A stretch of DNA of 64,000 bases from Trichobilharzia szidati. Its lineage: Eukaryota > Platyhelminthes > Trematoda > Strigeidida > Schistosomatidae. Under the pieces are notes generated by a model. That model made no database searches. It was not told the origin of the DNA and saw nothing but the letters and a program-made list of their open reading frames with translations. The DNA is taken from positions 7,636,804 to 7,700,803 of the forward strand of contig OX235277.1 of the NCBI GenBank assembly GCA_944472155.2. The letters are read 5' to 3'. Positions 54,600 to 64,000 of the stretch are shown here, one piece after another (the first letter of the stretch is position 1; every line of letters starts with the position of its first letter). The translations under genes were made by a program, and so were the position numbers.

Positions 54600-55744
54600 A
54601 GTTTTACAGTTTTCTTTGTCCTCTCCTATTTATCGTCGTTGGGGTAGTAGAATTTTCCACATATCTGAGACAGGTGTTGAATCATTCCTATTACACGTGT
54701 TGGTTTGCAGTTGATTCGATAAACAAAGCTTCTATTATCAATCTCTCCGTCCACCCTGTGACATTAGATTTTAAAACTGTCATCTTATCCTATCCTATTG
54801 TATGGTGGTGTGTGATTGCATGCAGTGAGTGCTATAGCTGAACCATTCTCTAGATTTCTTATCTTATTCAGGTCAACCAATCTAGATTTTGCTCGGTTTT
54901 CGTGCTCTGCCAGTCTGACTGACTGACCCTGTTCTACTAGATTGACTTACGTATTTGACTTGACAATCATTGCAGGCGGTGTATTAGATAAACTAAATTC
55001 TTTTGTTTTAAAGGCTCCACAGGATTAATCCTTTAACCGACAAAGCTTGTTTCTAAATGAGTTTGTGGGTTTGAATGCCAGCCACTTTTACTCCTACCTT
55101 GTTGGAAGTTCTCCGTAAGGTTTTGGAGGTTCCTTCCTTGTATGCAGTTACTACTGATGATTTAGATTCCTCAATGATGGTGTTGTCTTGCGCATATTTG
55201 ACGTGCATGTCGTTATTCATATTATTGTTATTATCACTATCACTACTATCATTATTTATTTTATTTTTACATTTCCCTACATACTTTCTGACTAATTTAT
55301 CAGGGTAATTATTAAGTTGCAAGGCTTCTCTTATATGCCTCACTTCCTGTCTTAGATTTTCCTTGGTACTACTTAGCTTTTGTGCTCTGTTACTTAAACA
55401 TTTCACCAATCCTATTTTTACTGACATAGGATGGGATGATAGGAAGTTCAAATATCTGTTTGAATGTGTGGGTTTCCTGTAAACACTAGTGTGTTTAACT
55501 TCCCATCTTCTTTCCTTTTTACACTGCAATCTAACATTGACAGTTCCCCTTCCTGACTTTCCGATGCATAAGTGAATTGAATTGCCTCCACCTTTGAGTT
55601 AATGTGTTCGAAAAATTTATCTATATCTTGTATTCTAAGTACAGTGAATGTGTCATCTACATACCTCCACCATACTTTAGGGGTAGAGGTGAACGTTTCA
55701 ATCACTATGTTTTCCCACCTATCCAGTAAATAATACTGTTTCAC
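54600..55744 (-). pseudogene. PLE family 2 RT C-terminus, linker and GIY-YIG
   Basis: Minus strand: VWWRYVDDTFTVLRIQDIDK (YVDD box), FFEHINSKVEAIQFTYASES, LSMLDCSVKR, then after a frame change near 55490 VYRKPTHSNRYLNFLSSHP, KCLSNRAQKLSSTKENLRQE, an Asn/Ser-rich linker (NNNNMNNDM), NKVGVKVAGIQTHKLI. Downstream (54980-54800) the nuclease is frameless but recognisable (ENRAKSRLVDLNKIRNLENG). Confidence 0.75.
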
Positions 55745-55898
55745 TCACTATGTGATACGTCTAATAAACAAACTAATACAGTATAATACCACCTCGTCTC
55801 ATTTCCTGGATTCTCGTCAACCGACTACATCTCCTAGATAAATCAGCTATAAGTTACACAATGCCTCTCTCAACATACTTCTGAAAATGACTTCGAGT

Positions 55899-57451
55899 TA
55901 TAGATAGACAGCGAAAACAACCTTATCAGGAGAAAGCTAAAGACTGATCAAGTTATCTCTGAAAATGTCTTCGAGAGCATTCGACCCACAGGTTCAATAA
56001 TACCCCCACTATACGGATTGCCAAAAACTCATAAACAGGGTCTTCCGCTGCGCCCTATTTTGGACATGTCGGGATCTCCATATCATCCAATAGCGAAATG
56101 GCTAGCAGAACTCCTACAACCTGTCAGAGAACGAATTTCAAAACATTCCCTTCAGGATACCTTCGAATTCATCGATTGCATCAAAGATGTTAAAGTGGGA
56201 GACAAACGTATGATTTCACTCGACGCCGAGTCTCTCTTTACAAACGTCCCTATCACTGAGACGATTTGTTTTCTATGCAAATACTTGGAAGAAAACAACC
56301 TGGATATTGGAATACCTACCACCAAGCTAAAAGAACTCCTACTCAGATGTACTTTAAATGTCCAGTTCACATTCAACGGGAACTTCTATAGACAAAAAGA
56401 TGGCGTGGCGATGGGATCACCTTTGGGTCCGGTGCTGGCTGATATTTTCATGGCAAGTTTGGAAAACGGTCCGCTGAAAGCAACCATCGACAAATTCTTC
56501 TTATACAAAAGGTATGTCGATGATACTTTCGTCATCTGCGATCACAATTGTGATCAAAATATTGTTCTTCAAGTTTTCAATAGTTGCCACCCTGCCATCA
56601 AATTTACAATCGAAGTAGAAACCAATGAGACAATCTCCTTTCTGGACGTTCGTCTAAGTAAGAAGACCGATGGTACCTTGAACAGATCAGTACACAGAAA
56701 ACCTACATGGAACGGTCAGTTGACAAACTTCTACAGTTGGGTACCAATAAGTCGCAAGCGAAATTTGATAATATCTCTGGCGACCAGAATCCGAAAAATC
56801 TGTAGTCCAGAATCAATAGAAGAAGAGATCGCCCTCTTAAGGAAGACACTGCTCGAGAATGGCTACCCACCCCGTTTTATAGACAAGCACATTAAGCCTA
56901 AGACGTACAAAGAACAACCCATTACAGTGCAGAAGAAGTTGGTCTACATGAATGTACCCTTCAAAGGTGACCTTCTGGCTGACACCTTGAAGAAGAGGAT
57001 ATCTACTGCTCTCAGAAGGACATTCTTCGCTGCCACACTACGACTGACATTTTCCTCCCGGCCATTGTTCTTCAACTACTCTAAAGATAAACTATCGCAT
57101 TTGACCACTTCCATGTGTATCTACCAATTCACCTGCTCTTGTGGAGCGAGGTATATAGGTCGTTCGATGCGTGTTTTATCCAAAAGAGTTCAAGAACACT
57201 ATCCCGCCTGGCTACGGAAAGGTAACAACGGAGCAACAAGGAGCGCCATTATTGAGCATATACTCAACACTGGTCATTCGATTTGCAAGGAGAAGTCGTT
57301 CAAAGTCATCTATAAAGTCAAAAGAAGCCTTCCAAAATCGACAAGCTTCCGTATACTTTGTATTGCTGAAGCCTTAGCGATTTGGATGGAAAAGCCTGAG
57401 TTATGCACACAGAAGAAACTTCTCCACCCCCTCCTACTACCGTGGGTTTAA
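55899..57451 (+). CDS. PLE reverse transcriptase with GIY-YIG endonuclease, nearly intact
   Basis: Open from about 55899 to TAA at 57451, over 500 codons; the first ATG is 56018, but SENVFESIRPTG upstream in frame belongs to the same protein, so the true start is upstream and lost. Order: LYGLPKTHKQGLPLRPILDM, ISLDAESLFTNVPI (catalytic D), DGVAMGSPLGPVLADIFMAS, FLYKRYVDDTFVICDHNCDQ (YVDD), ISFLDVRLSKK, RNLIISLATRIRKICSPES, NGYPPRFIDKHIK, then CIYQFTCSCGARYIGRSMRV (YIG), IIEHILNTGHSICKEKSF, IYKVK, IAEALAIWMEKPEL (catalytic E), LLHPLLLPWV. RT primes on nicked DNA made by the nuclease. No internal stop or frameshift, so probably recently active; only the N-terminus (ITRPDKGSG region) is missing. 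It is about 100 bp from the arm of the neighbouring PLE. Confidence 0.92.
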
Positions 57452-57900
57452 TTCCAAGTTTATTTGTCATCAACATTTTGTTACCAATTTTTTGCAATTT
57501 TCGTATAACAATTTTTAGTAACTAACCCATTCAATCTTTTCACCTATTATCTAGTTTATTTTCATAATTGTCTCCAAACTCCTTCAATAGCATCTAATCT
57601 TTCTAAACATGTCCATATTACGTAACCCTACTCACATCTTACCAATCTTCACCCCACTTAGTTACAACTTTGAGTATTAATCACACATTTTAACTTCTTC
57701 ATTATCTTGATGATATAATCAACAACCCACACTAACTGTTATTTTGATTTTGACAAACCTAATGTACACACACACACACACAAAATAATTGTATATATAT
57801 TTGCGATTGTACAGCTAAGTGAATGAATTCGCCGGAAAGAGACTCTTCGCTGAACTAATTTGTTCTTATTTCAATGTCTTAATGGGTATATTTCGCGAAT
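57452..57900 (+). mobile_element. PLE family 1, 3' non-coding end
   Basis: AT-rich, with (AC)n at 57766-57782 and 'gcgattgtacagct' at 57803, then 'gaaagagactcttcgctgaa', as in the hairpin of 25674-25790. Confidence 0.6.
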
Positions 57901-58763
57901 AATGTCAGTAGACGAATTATCCAACGGTGAGGGAGTAACTATGTGTACATAGTAATTAGGCAATGGGTGGGTAGAGTTCAGATTTCACTTGGAAACAAGG
58001 ATAGACTAGAGACAAAATACAACATGGAACAACACAATGAATTTATACACATTATGATGGAGATGTAAGAGTTAGACTTGGGTTAACTTAGCCCTAAATT
58101 AGCCACTCTTACAAAAACTCCTTCACCGCTTTATAACCTTAATAGTACTCTGCCTAATGCGCAAATACTAACGAATTGAATCAAGGTAAAAGACTTGAGA
58201 TAACTAGCGTGACTGGAACAGAGTTATATTTACCCAAAAGCAATATGAGATTTGATAAAGATTAAGAGGGTATACACTTATCTGCAGTTGAGACGGTGGT
58301 AAGCTCAGAGAGTGCGCTAGGTGAAAGCACAGCGAGAGAGGGAAACCGAAACCGTACAGGGGATTCACGAGTCCAAAGGGGAAGTGGGGTTAAAGGTCAG
58401 ATGAGTTCGTTCAAAAAAAGTTCGAAGGTACAATATACACTACAGAGAGTTCAGGAGGGTTGGTGGGCTGGGGTGGGGGTGAATAGTGAAGTGAAATTAG
58501 AAAATAGGTAAAATAATTCAAGTCAGTCGATTTGAAAAGTTAGCAGTGAGTTCAACTGAGTAGGTGAAAGTCAAAGTCAAAATTGAGTGGTGTTACTCAA
58601 CTGAACAAAGCACAAAATCACACGAACAAAACGCCTACAATTATCAAGGTAGTGAGAGATTTATTGCACTGGTGCCATCTTCCCGTATACACAAGTTAGC
58701 TAGAAATCTTTCGATAGCAATGACTCCATCGCATACTGATTACTTCCACAGTCTAACTCCCAC
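57901..58763. other. No recognised feature
   Basis: Short ORFs without domains. Confidence 0.45.
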
Positions 58764-60230
58764 TGTAACAACAGAAGACAAGGGCCAGGCAACAGATCCT
58801 TTATTAAGGAAAATCAACAAATATTTATAGATTTTAATGTACATTATTGCAGATTATCGTTAGTAGAAAGTACAGTATTTTGATTGGTTGTTTCTCACAG
58901 AAAGTTAAACTTGCATCTCTTTGTGGCTGTGTCAGATCATCTATATGCTAACTGTATCCGCCTACGTAAAGCCTTTGTTCTCATCATTTTCTCACCACCA
59001 ATATTGGGGGCATAAACATTGACGTCAATTACTGTCTATCAACTTTGGCTAGCAGCCAGCTCTCACCACACCACTGCATGTCCCAAACCTTGTCAATTAG
59101 GCGCCTGTCTGACAATTGCACTTGACAACACTGTCGCTGCTCATCATATTGACAATTCTAGGGATATTCTCCGAAAATCTAGTAGACGTTCTGCTCTCAC
59201 TCACTCCTACGTACTTTCTGTCGCGAGTGCAGGTGAGTTGGTAGATGCACTTGGGTGGAGTTGACATGAGCAGGATGATTATCTATTTCTGACTGAGTAA
59301 ATGAGTCTGGTGGCGAGAAATGCTCTTTTCTATACACCTTCAATTCTCTTTTGTGTTTTTGTAGATACTTATTCACCTGTTTACGCTAGCCTAGACACAT
59401 AAAAACTGGTCTTTATTCAACCATTTCGGGTTTCAGTCCATGAGTGTTTTCTCCTTCCCATATTTGAACATGAAATTTCTAGGGTATCCATTGTCGATAA
59501 GCTCCCCCTCGATAAGTATGAGTTCCTCTTCGATCTCATCTTCCAACCACAAAGCCCCAGCTCTACTGAACAACGTTCTCACTAGGCTCCGATTTGGACC
59601 GCAATTGGTCAAAATCTGTGATTATTCAAGCGTTGGCCAGACCAAGTTCCTATCCTGTACATAGATTTTCCAGTCATCCCATCATCTCTTCTTTCCATGT
59701 TGACATCTAGCAAGTGCAACTGAATGTCACCTTCACGATCCACTGTAAATCCTATGTGAGTGTGAGTTACATTGACGTCTTCAAACATCGTGGATGTGTT
59801 ATCCATATTATTGTCGTCGACATACATGCAGTAATAGACGCTTCTCGCTATTTCCAGCCTCTCCTCTTAATACCCTTATCAGTAGTACTGTGGTGAGAGC
59901 GGTCTACTAGCCAAGTGGTGGACAGTAATTGAGGTCAATGTTTATGTATCAAATATTAGTCATGTTGTTGTGAGAGATGGTTGCTGGCCAAATTGGTTGA
60001 CAGTAATTGAGGTCAAAGGTCAAGGTGGACAGGCGGTTACAGTTAACATATAGATGAACTGACACAGCCACAAGAGATGCAAGGTTAACTTTGGGTGATA
60101 AACAACCAATCAACAGACTGTATTTTCTACTAACATTGACCTTCAATAATGTACATAAAAATCTATAAATACGTGTTGATTTTTCGTAATAAACGATCTG
60201 TTGCCTGGCCCTTGTCTTCTGTTGTTACAG
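58764..60230. mobile_element. PLE family 3 with long inverted terminal repeats
   Basis: TGTAACAACAGAAGAC at 58764 and its inverse at 60230 bound arms of about 300 bp (58764-59070 and 59925-60230). The middle carries a PLE RT remnant on the minus strand. A solo copy of the arm is at 3105-3390. Confidence 0.8.
59270..59830 (-). pseudogene. PLE family 3 RT remnant
   Basis: Minus strand: YVDDNNMDNTSTMFEDVNVT (YVDD box), HIGFTVDREGDIQLHLLDVN, RRDDGMTGKSMYRIGTWSGQ, then in another frame SLVRTLFSRAGALWLEDEIE and LIDNGYPRNF. Upstream RT motifs and the nuclease are missing. Confidence 0.8.
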
Positions 60231-60935
60231 TACTCTACGTAGAGTGTAATTACCTATTAAGGAACTCAAAGTGGAAAGGCTTGAGACTGGGTAGGTAGTG
60301 TGTCCTTCCTGATGACAGTTATATCTTACACAGATTAAATATCAATTTTAGTAAATAAGAATAAGAGTGTTGTTCACAACTTACCTGTTGTCTGGCTGGA
60401 TAGTAAGCTCTAAGATTTCGCTTAGTGGTAGCACAACTAGGGAGTGAACCACCTGCGAACAGTCACGCCGGAGAATGAAGGACAGCGGGATGCCATACTG
60501 CATGAATATGTGGTAAAACAAAAGTTCAAACATTCAAGGTGTACTACAAGTTTAATATGTCTATAACCAACCACTCCTATACCAGACTGGGACCAGTTTT
60601 GCAGCATATTAGAGATATTTATTATCCTATATAATTAATGAATTTGTATTACATGTATATATGCTATACTATACATACACATTTTGTATTAATTGAATGC
60701 CACTTTTAACTTGTAAGAATGTGATTGGTTGTTTCAATGCTGTCTGTAGTTGGTGCGTGTTGTATACTGTTTCCGATGTGGGTTGTAATTTGTGTTAGTG
60801 TTAATTTTAGCGTCGAGGTCAGGAATAGGGTGAGGGTTACGACTAGAGATAGATTTATATTTGATGTCATTTATTTTATTTTGTTTTATTAACCACATTT
60901 TCGTGGTAAGTAGTCAGTCGTCGATCCTTTCACTG
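60231..60935. other. No recognised feature
   Basis: No motif seen. Confidence 0.45.
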
Positions 60936-60939
60936 GAAA

Positions 60940-61165
60940 GCATGGTAACTCTCAAACGAAGCCTTCTTGGAAAGACTGCACAACAGAATAAGAGAGCGAT
61001 GAACGATTCACACAACAGCTACTCATCTTGAGTCACCTCGGTGAATGCAAGTAGAGAAACTAATCTAACTCAGCAACTGATACTCCTCCTCATTTTCACT
61101 GGGACGTCGTATTTTTGAGTCATGTCAGAGAAAGATACCCTGTCCCTGTCTGATGTGTGTTTTCA
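60940..61165 (+). pseudogene. Merlin-like transposase C-terminal remnant
   Basis: Frame-broken copy of the end of an ISXO2/Merlin transposase: RAMNDSHNSYSS, LTQQ, and HFHWDVVFLSHVRERYPVPV-like at 61092-61160, to be compared with MLNWKMFLSHVRERYPL at 63240-63290. Confidence 0.6.
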
Positions 61166-61364
61166 TGCATTTTCTTGTGAATATATGCAGCATTTCTTGT
61201 GCATAATTTACTTGTTTTTTCTATGATCGGGGTGGGCTGAAGTTTAATCGTGTGTTCATATCCGTTGAGGCGCTATTGTTGAACTTTGCCCTCAACTACT
61301 TATCTTGATGCATATTACACTCCATCATCACTTTTCACATCAATCATCGTATTAGTTAGTTTAC

Positions 61365-61450
61365 ATCACTGTGGTGGTGGTTAAGATTATTTATCTGCAT
61401 TGTTTCGAAGGGTTTTATAATCACCACTACCACTACCACCACCACAGGGT
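61365..61450. repeat. Imperfect palindrome (CCACCA/TGGTGG)
   Basis: 'ctgtggtggtggttaagatta' faces 'taatcaccactaccactaccaccaccacag' across about 35 bases. Confidence 0.6.
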
Positions 61451-62441
61451 AAGTGCATTCATTTCATTGTAATCGTTTCATACGTGTTGCTTTCATGCTC
61501 TTCTCATGATGACAGTGTTTTAGTTATTATTCGCCAGCTGTCAAAAACAACAGAATACCACTGTGTACTATGTAAGTGTTTCGGAAGTTGTGTATATACT
61601 TGTGAACGTGTTTCGTTGGCACAAGCAGTTGTTGGTGTCTCCAGTTGATTTTTCTGTTGCCTGATGGTTGCCTTGATGGTTCTCAATCAATATGTTACTT
61701 AATACGTAGAAATCTGGACTAAACAATGTCTTTCATGTTTTTTTAATGTTAATAGCATACAACAATCTACGCGAGTGAATGTGTTGAAGAGAGGACGGTG
61801 AGAGTTGCTGTTGGTAAAGTTTTCGAAGAACTTAATAGACTTGGATAATTTCGAAACTGGATTGAAGTTGGAAAAGCTTTGAAGTTGTCATTGGAAAAGG
61901 TGTGAGTATAAGATAAATGTGCTGTCTAATGCGATTATAGAAACACGCAGTATGTTGTGATGGATGTGAAATTCCCCGAAGATGAAGGACATTTGAAATA
62001 TGAATGAATGTGTTGTGATTGAATATATATTTTTAATAACGAAAGGAACTTGAAAGGAATCGGAAACCTGTGGGTGTTGGTTGGTTGGTGATGGGTAAGT
62101 TTTGTATATGATGCTGATTACTAAATGTACTAGATCCAAGTACATGAATTAATATTGGAATTGTCTGTGTTGAAGCCAATGTTGGCAGCTACTCAGTAAG
62201 TTGCAGAACGACCTAAGAAGTCGATTGGATACGAGGATCTGGTGAGTACATGAACTACCCTAATGTTGGAAGGTGAGACTTTAATTCGTAAGAATAACCT
62301 ATCGGAGTGTGGTCTACAATCAGTGGGTGTGTTTGCTTTCTGTGAAGTTACTGGAATTTGAGAATTTGATTATTATTTAGGGGATGAACACTGTGACTGG
62401 ATAAACGCAGTGCTTGTTTTCGTTTAAATAATCCTATTCCT
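61451..62441. other. No recognised feature
   Basis: No gene or repeat motif seen. Confidence 0.45.
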
Positions 62442-63430
62442 GGCCAAGTTAAACTTTAGACACCAGTAACTACCAATCAGCGAACGACGTCAAATTATCC
62501 AATGAGATTCACGAACGTAGTTCAATGTTGTACAGCGCTTGATTGATTTCAATGCGTGTCCTTACAAGGTTAAGTTTGCAATTCGAGAAGGGTAGTGTCT
62601 TTCAGTATTGCCTAGACTTAGGCTTGCTTCGAAAGGAGAGAAGTTGTTTGTGTGGTGGTGTAATGACTCTAAAAAGCTATACTAGGTCAACTGATGGTTT
62701 TGTACATCGTTGTGGAATATGCTGGAAGCGAGTTAGTATTAGAGAGGGTTATATTTCGTAGGAACTCTTTTTGCTAGGTCGCATCTCTCCCTATACCATA
62801 TTTTATACATTTGTATGAGACAGTGTTGGTAAAGAAGAAATATAATCATGGTCGTCAGAGAGCAAACAACATTTGGGTTATCGGTTTATACGACACGTCC
62901 CTTCCAAAAGGGTTTGTTGAAAGAATAGGAGATAGGAAGGCAAGCACTTTGATACCTATCATAACTCGACTTGCGAAAAGGGGATCAATTGTGCATACGG
63001 ACGAGTGGAAAGGCTCTGACTCATTGTCAGAGATATCTCTGGGTTACATTCAGCAGTGTGAACCACTCAAGTGATTTCGTGGATCCTGTTACTGGGACTC
63101 ATACGAATTCAATTGAAGGATTTTGGGGCGGGTTGAAAAATCGGATAAGGGCTATAAATGGATCCCAAAAGGATCTCATTTATAGTCATTTAGATGAATA
63201 TATGTACAGAATGTGGTGCGACTTTTCTGTTGACAGTCCGATGCTGAATTGGAAAATGTTTCTGTCCCATGTTCGCGAAAGATACCCATTGTAACCTTTT
63301 TATCCTATTTTTTATGCATTTTTCTATCAATATACATTACCACTTATCATAAACGCTTCATTCATGTGATTGGTCCGTTCAAGGTCGTTTGCTGATTGGT
63401 TGTTACTGGTGTCTAAAGTTTAACTTTGCC
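62442..63430 (+). mobile_element. Merlin-family DNA transposon, 989 bp
   Basis: Terminal inverted repeats of 47 bp with three mismatches (62442-62488 and 63384-63430; core AGTTAAACTTTAGACACC). Encloses a Merlin/ISXO2 transposase on the plus strand. The flanks show no convincing 8-9 bp duplication. Merlin elements are known in Schistosoma. Confidence 0.85.
62543..63294 (+). pseudogene. Merlin (ISXO2-like) transposase, internally deleted
   Basis: N-terminal zinc-ribbon-like part: LGLLRKERSCLCGGVMTLKS, HRCGICWKRVSIREG (CxCGG and CxxC pairs). Then the frame is interrupted (TAG at 62759) and the segment up to the first catalytic Asp is missing: ETVLVKKKYNHGRQRANNIW starts abruptly where V.IDET is expected. 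The second Asp is in IVHTDEWKGSDSL, and after a frameshift near 63060 come VNHSSDFVDPVTGTHTNSIE (catalytic E) and GFWGGLK, ending FLSHVRERYPL. With the first Asp gone and two frame breaks it cannot be active. Confidence 0.85.
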
Positions 63431-64000
63431 AAGAGTTTCAATAAATGAGTGTTTTTTATTTCTAATCTTAATTGGCAAAACATTTGTTAACACGTTTAGA
63501 GGAATAATGAATGGAGAAATTGATAGGAAAGTATGTGTGTTATGTATGTTCCCATAGAAGCGTAGTCAGTGTGCGTCTACCATAGTGGATTACGACATCT
63601 AGAAATGATTGAGAAGCATAATGTCTTTGGTAGGTTTTATGTTTACTTTGTAAGTGGCTGTGAATATTGACGATTCAGTTGAGGTATTGTCGTAATAGAA
63701 CAAATACGTGTAAACGCTTTCATGGAGTTTTCGATAAATTTACTTCCTTTGTCTGCAAGGCGATTTTTTGTACGAAGAAAGTTGTCAGGATATCCACTCT
63801 CGGATTGTAATTCAAAAACAACGTTAAGTTGCTCACTAAGGTAGCAAGGAGACCAGCTACAGGAGATTACATTCAGTGGAAACTATTTTGAGTTAGCTAC
63901 GTGGCTTTAGGTGATGCGTGATAGAAGTAGGCAGCGTACGTGAATATATATATATATATATGTCCACATATATTAAACGTTGTGTAACTGGTGAAATCGT
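63431..64000. other. No recognised feature; (AT)n run
   Basis: Includes (AT)n at about 63945-63961. No gene seen. Confidence 0.5.

Larger units (their letters stand above)
53160..55785 (-). mobile_element. PLE family 2 with inverted arms, split by a CR1
   Basis: Left arm 53160-53320 ('gtgactggatgacacagtttcgaac' type) resumes at 54576-54800 after the CR1 insertion; the right arm at 55717-55785 is its inverse ('ccagtaaataatactgtttcac'). The coding part lies between. Compare 41935-42860. Confidence 0.75.

Noticed and set aside
58296..58511. Possible small host gene
   Set aside because: Arg/Ser/Gly-rich ORF without domain, splice pattern or conserved motif that I can recognise.
62430..63440. 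8-9 bp target duplication expected for Merlin
   Set aside because: The bases outside the TIRs (ctattcct and aagagttt) do not match; no duplication can be claimed.

Overview
The window looks like intergenic, repeat-saturated DNA from a blood fluke (Schistosomatidae, probably Schistosoma). The evidence is the mixture of elements: CR1/SR1-like and RTE-like LINEs, many Penelope-like elements (PLEs) with GIY-YIG endonuclease, a BEL/Pao LTR element, CACTA and Merlin DNA transposons, and tRNA-derived SINEs that carry hammerhead-ribozyme-like motifs. Base composition is AT-rich, with (ATT)n and (AT)n microsatellites and two assembly gaps of about 500 N (21487-21984 and 38667-39159). I found no convincing host gene, no free-standing tRNA or rRNA gene and no CRISPR array. 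Nearly all protein-coding signal belongs to mobile elements, most of it broken.

Layout. 1-25 kb: fragments of PLEs, RTE and CR1, with SINEs; two small hammerhead-like motifs lie at 17725-17758 and 18210-18243. 21985-24360: a minus-strand CR1/SR1-like LINE with ORF1 and the endonuclease part of ORF2. 25.9-31.8 kb: minus-strand BEL/Pao sequence in the odd order gag C-terminus, protease, RT, RNase H, integrase, single LTR, gag N-terminus. 32588-37300: a 4713-bp CACTA (EnSpm-like) DNA transposon inserted in a CR1 ORF2 with a 2-bp duplication. It carries a broken transposase and a second gene of seven exons that joins in frame to a 276-residue protein. 37.3-49 kb: CR1 pieces, PLEs with inverted terminal repeats, SINE clusters and a probable solo LTR. 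49.4-53.1 kb: the 3' end of one CR1 copy that received at least four later insertions, three of them flanked by 12-13 bp direct repeats. 53.2-57.9 kb: a PLE split by a CR1, then an almost intact PLE ORF (RT plus GIY-YIG). 58.7-60.2 kb: a PLE with about 300-bp inverted repeats. 60.9-63.4 kb: Merlin (ISXO2-like) transposons, one with 47-bp terminal inverted repeats.

How the parts relate: the window is best read as layers of insertion. LINEs would supply target-primed reverse transcription for the SINEs; one SINE (49597-49826) ends in the same 18 bases as the local RTE elements, which points to RTE as its partner. The PLEs encode their own RT and GIY-YIG nuclease and carry ribozyme-like hairpins in their terminal repeats. 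The CACTA element has the terminal, subterminal and two-gene architecture expected of its superfamily. I could not run searches, so family names rest on motifs read by eye.
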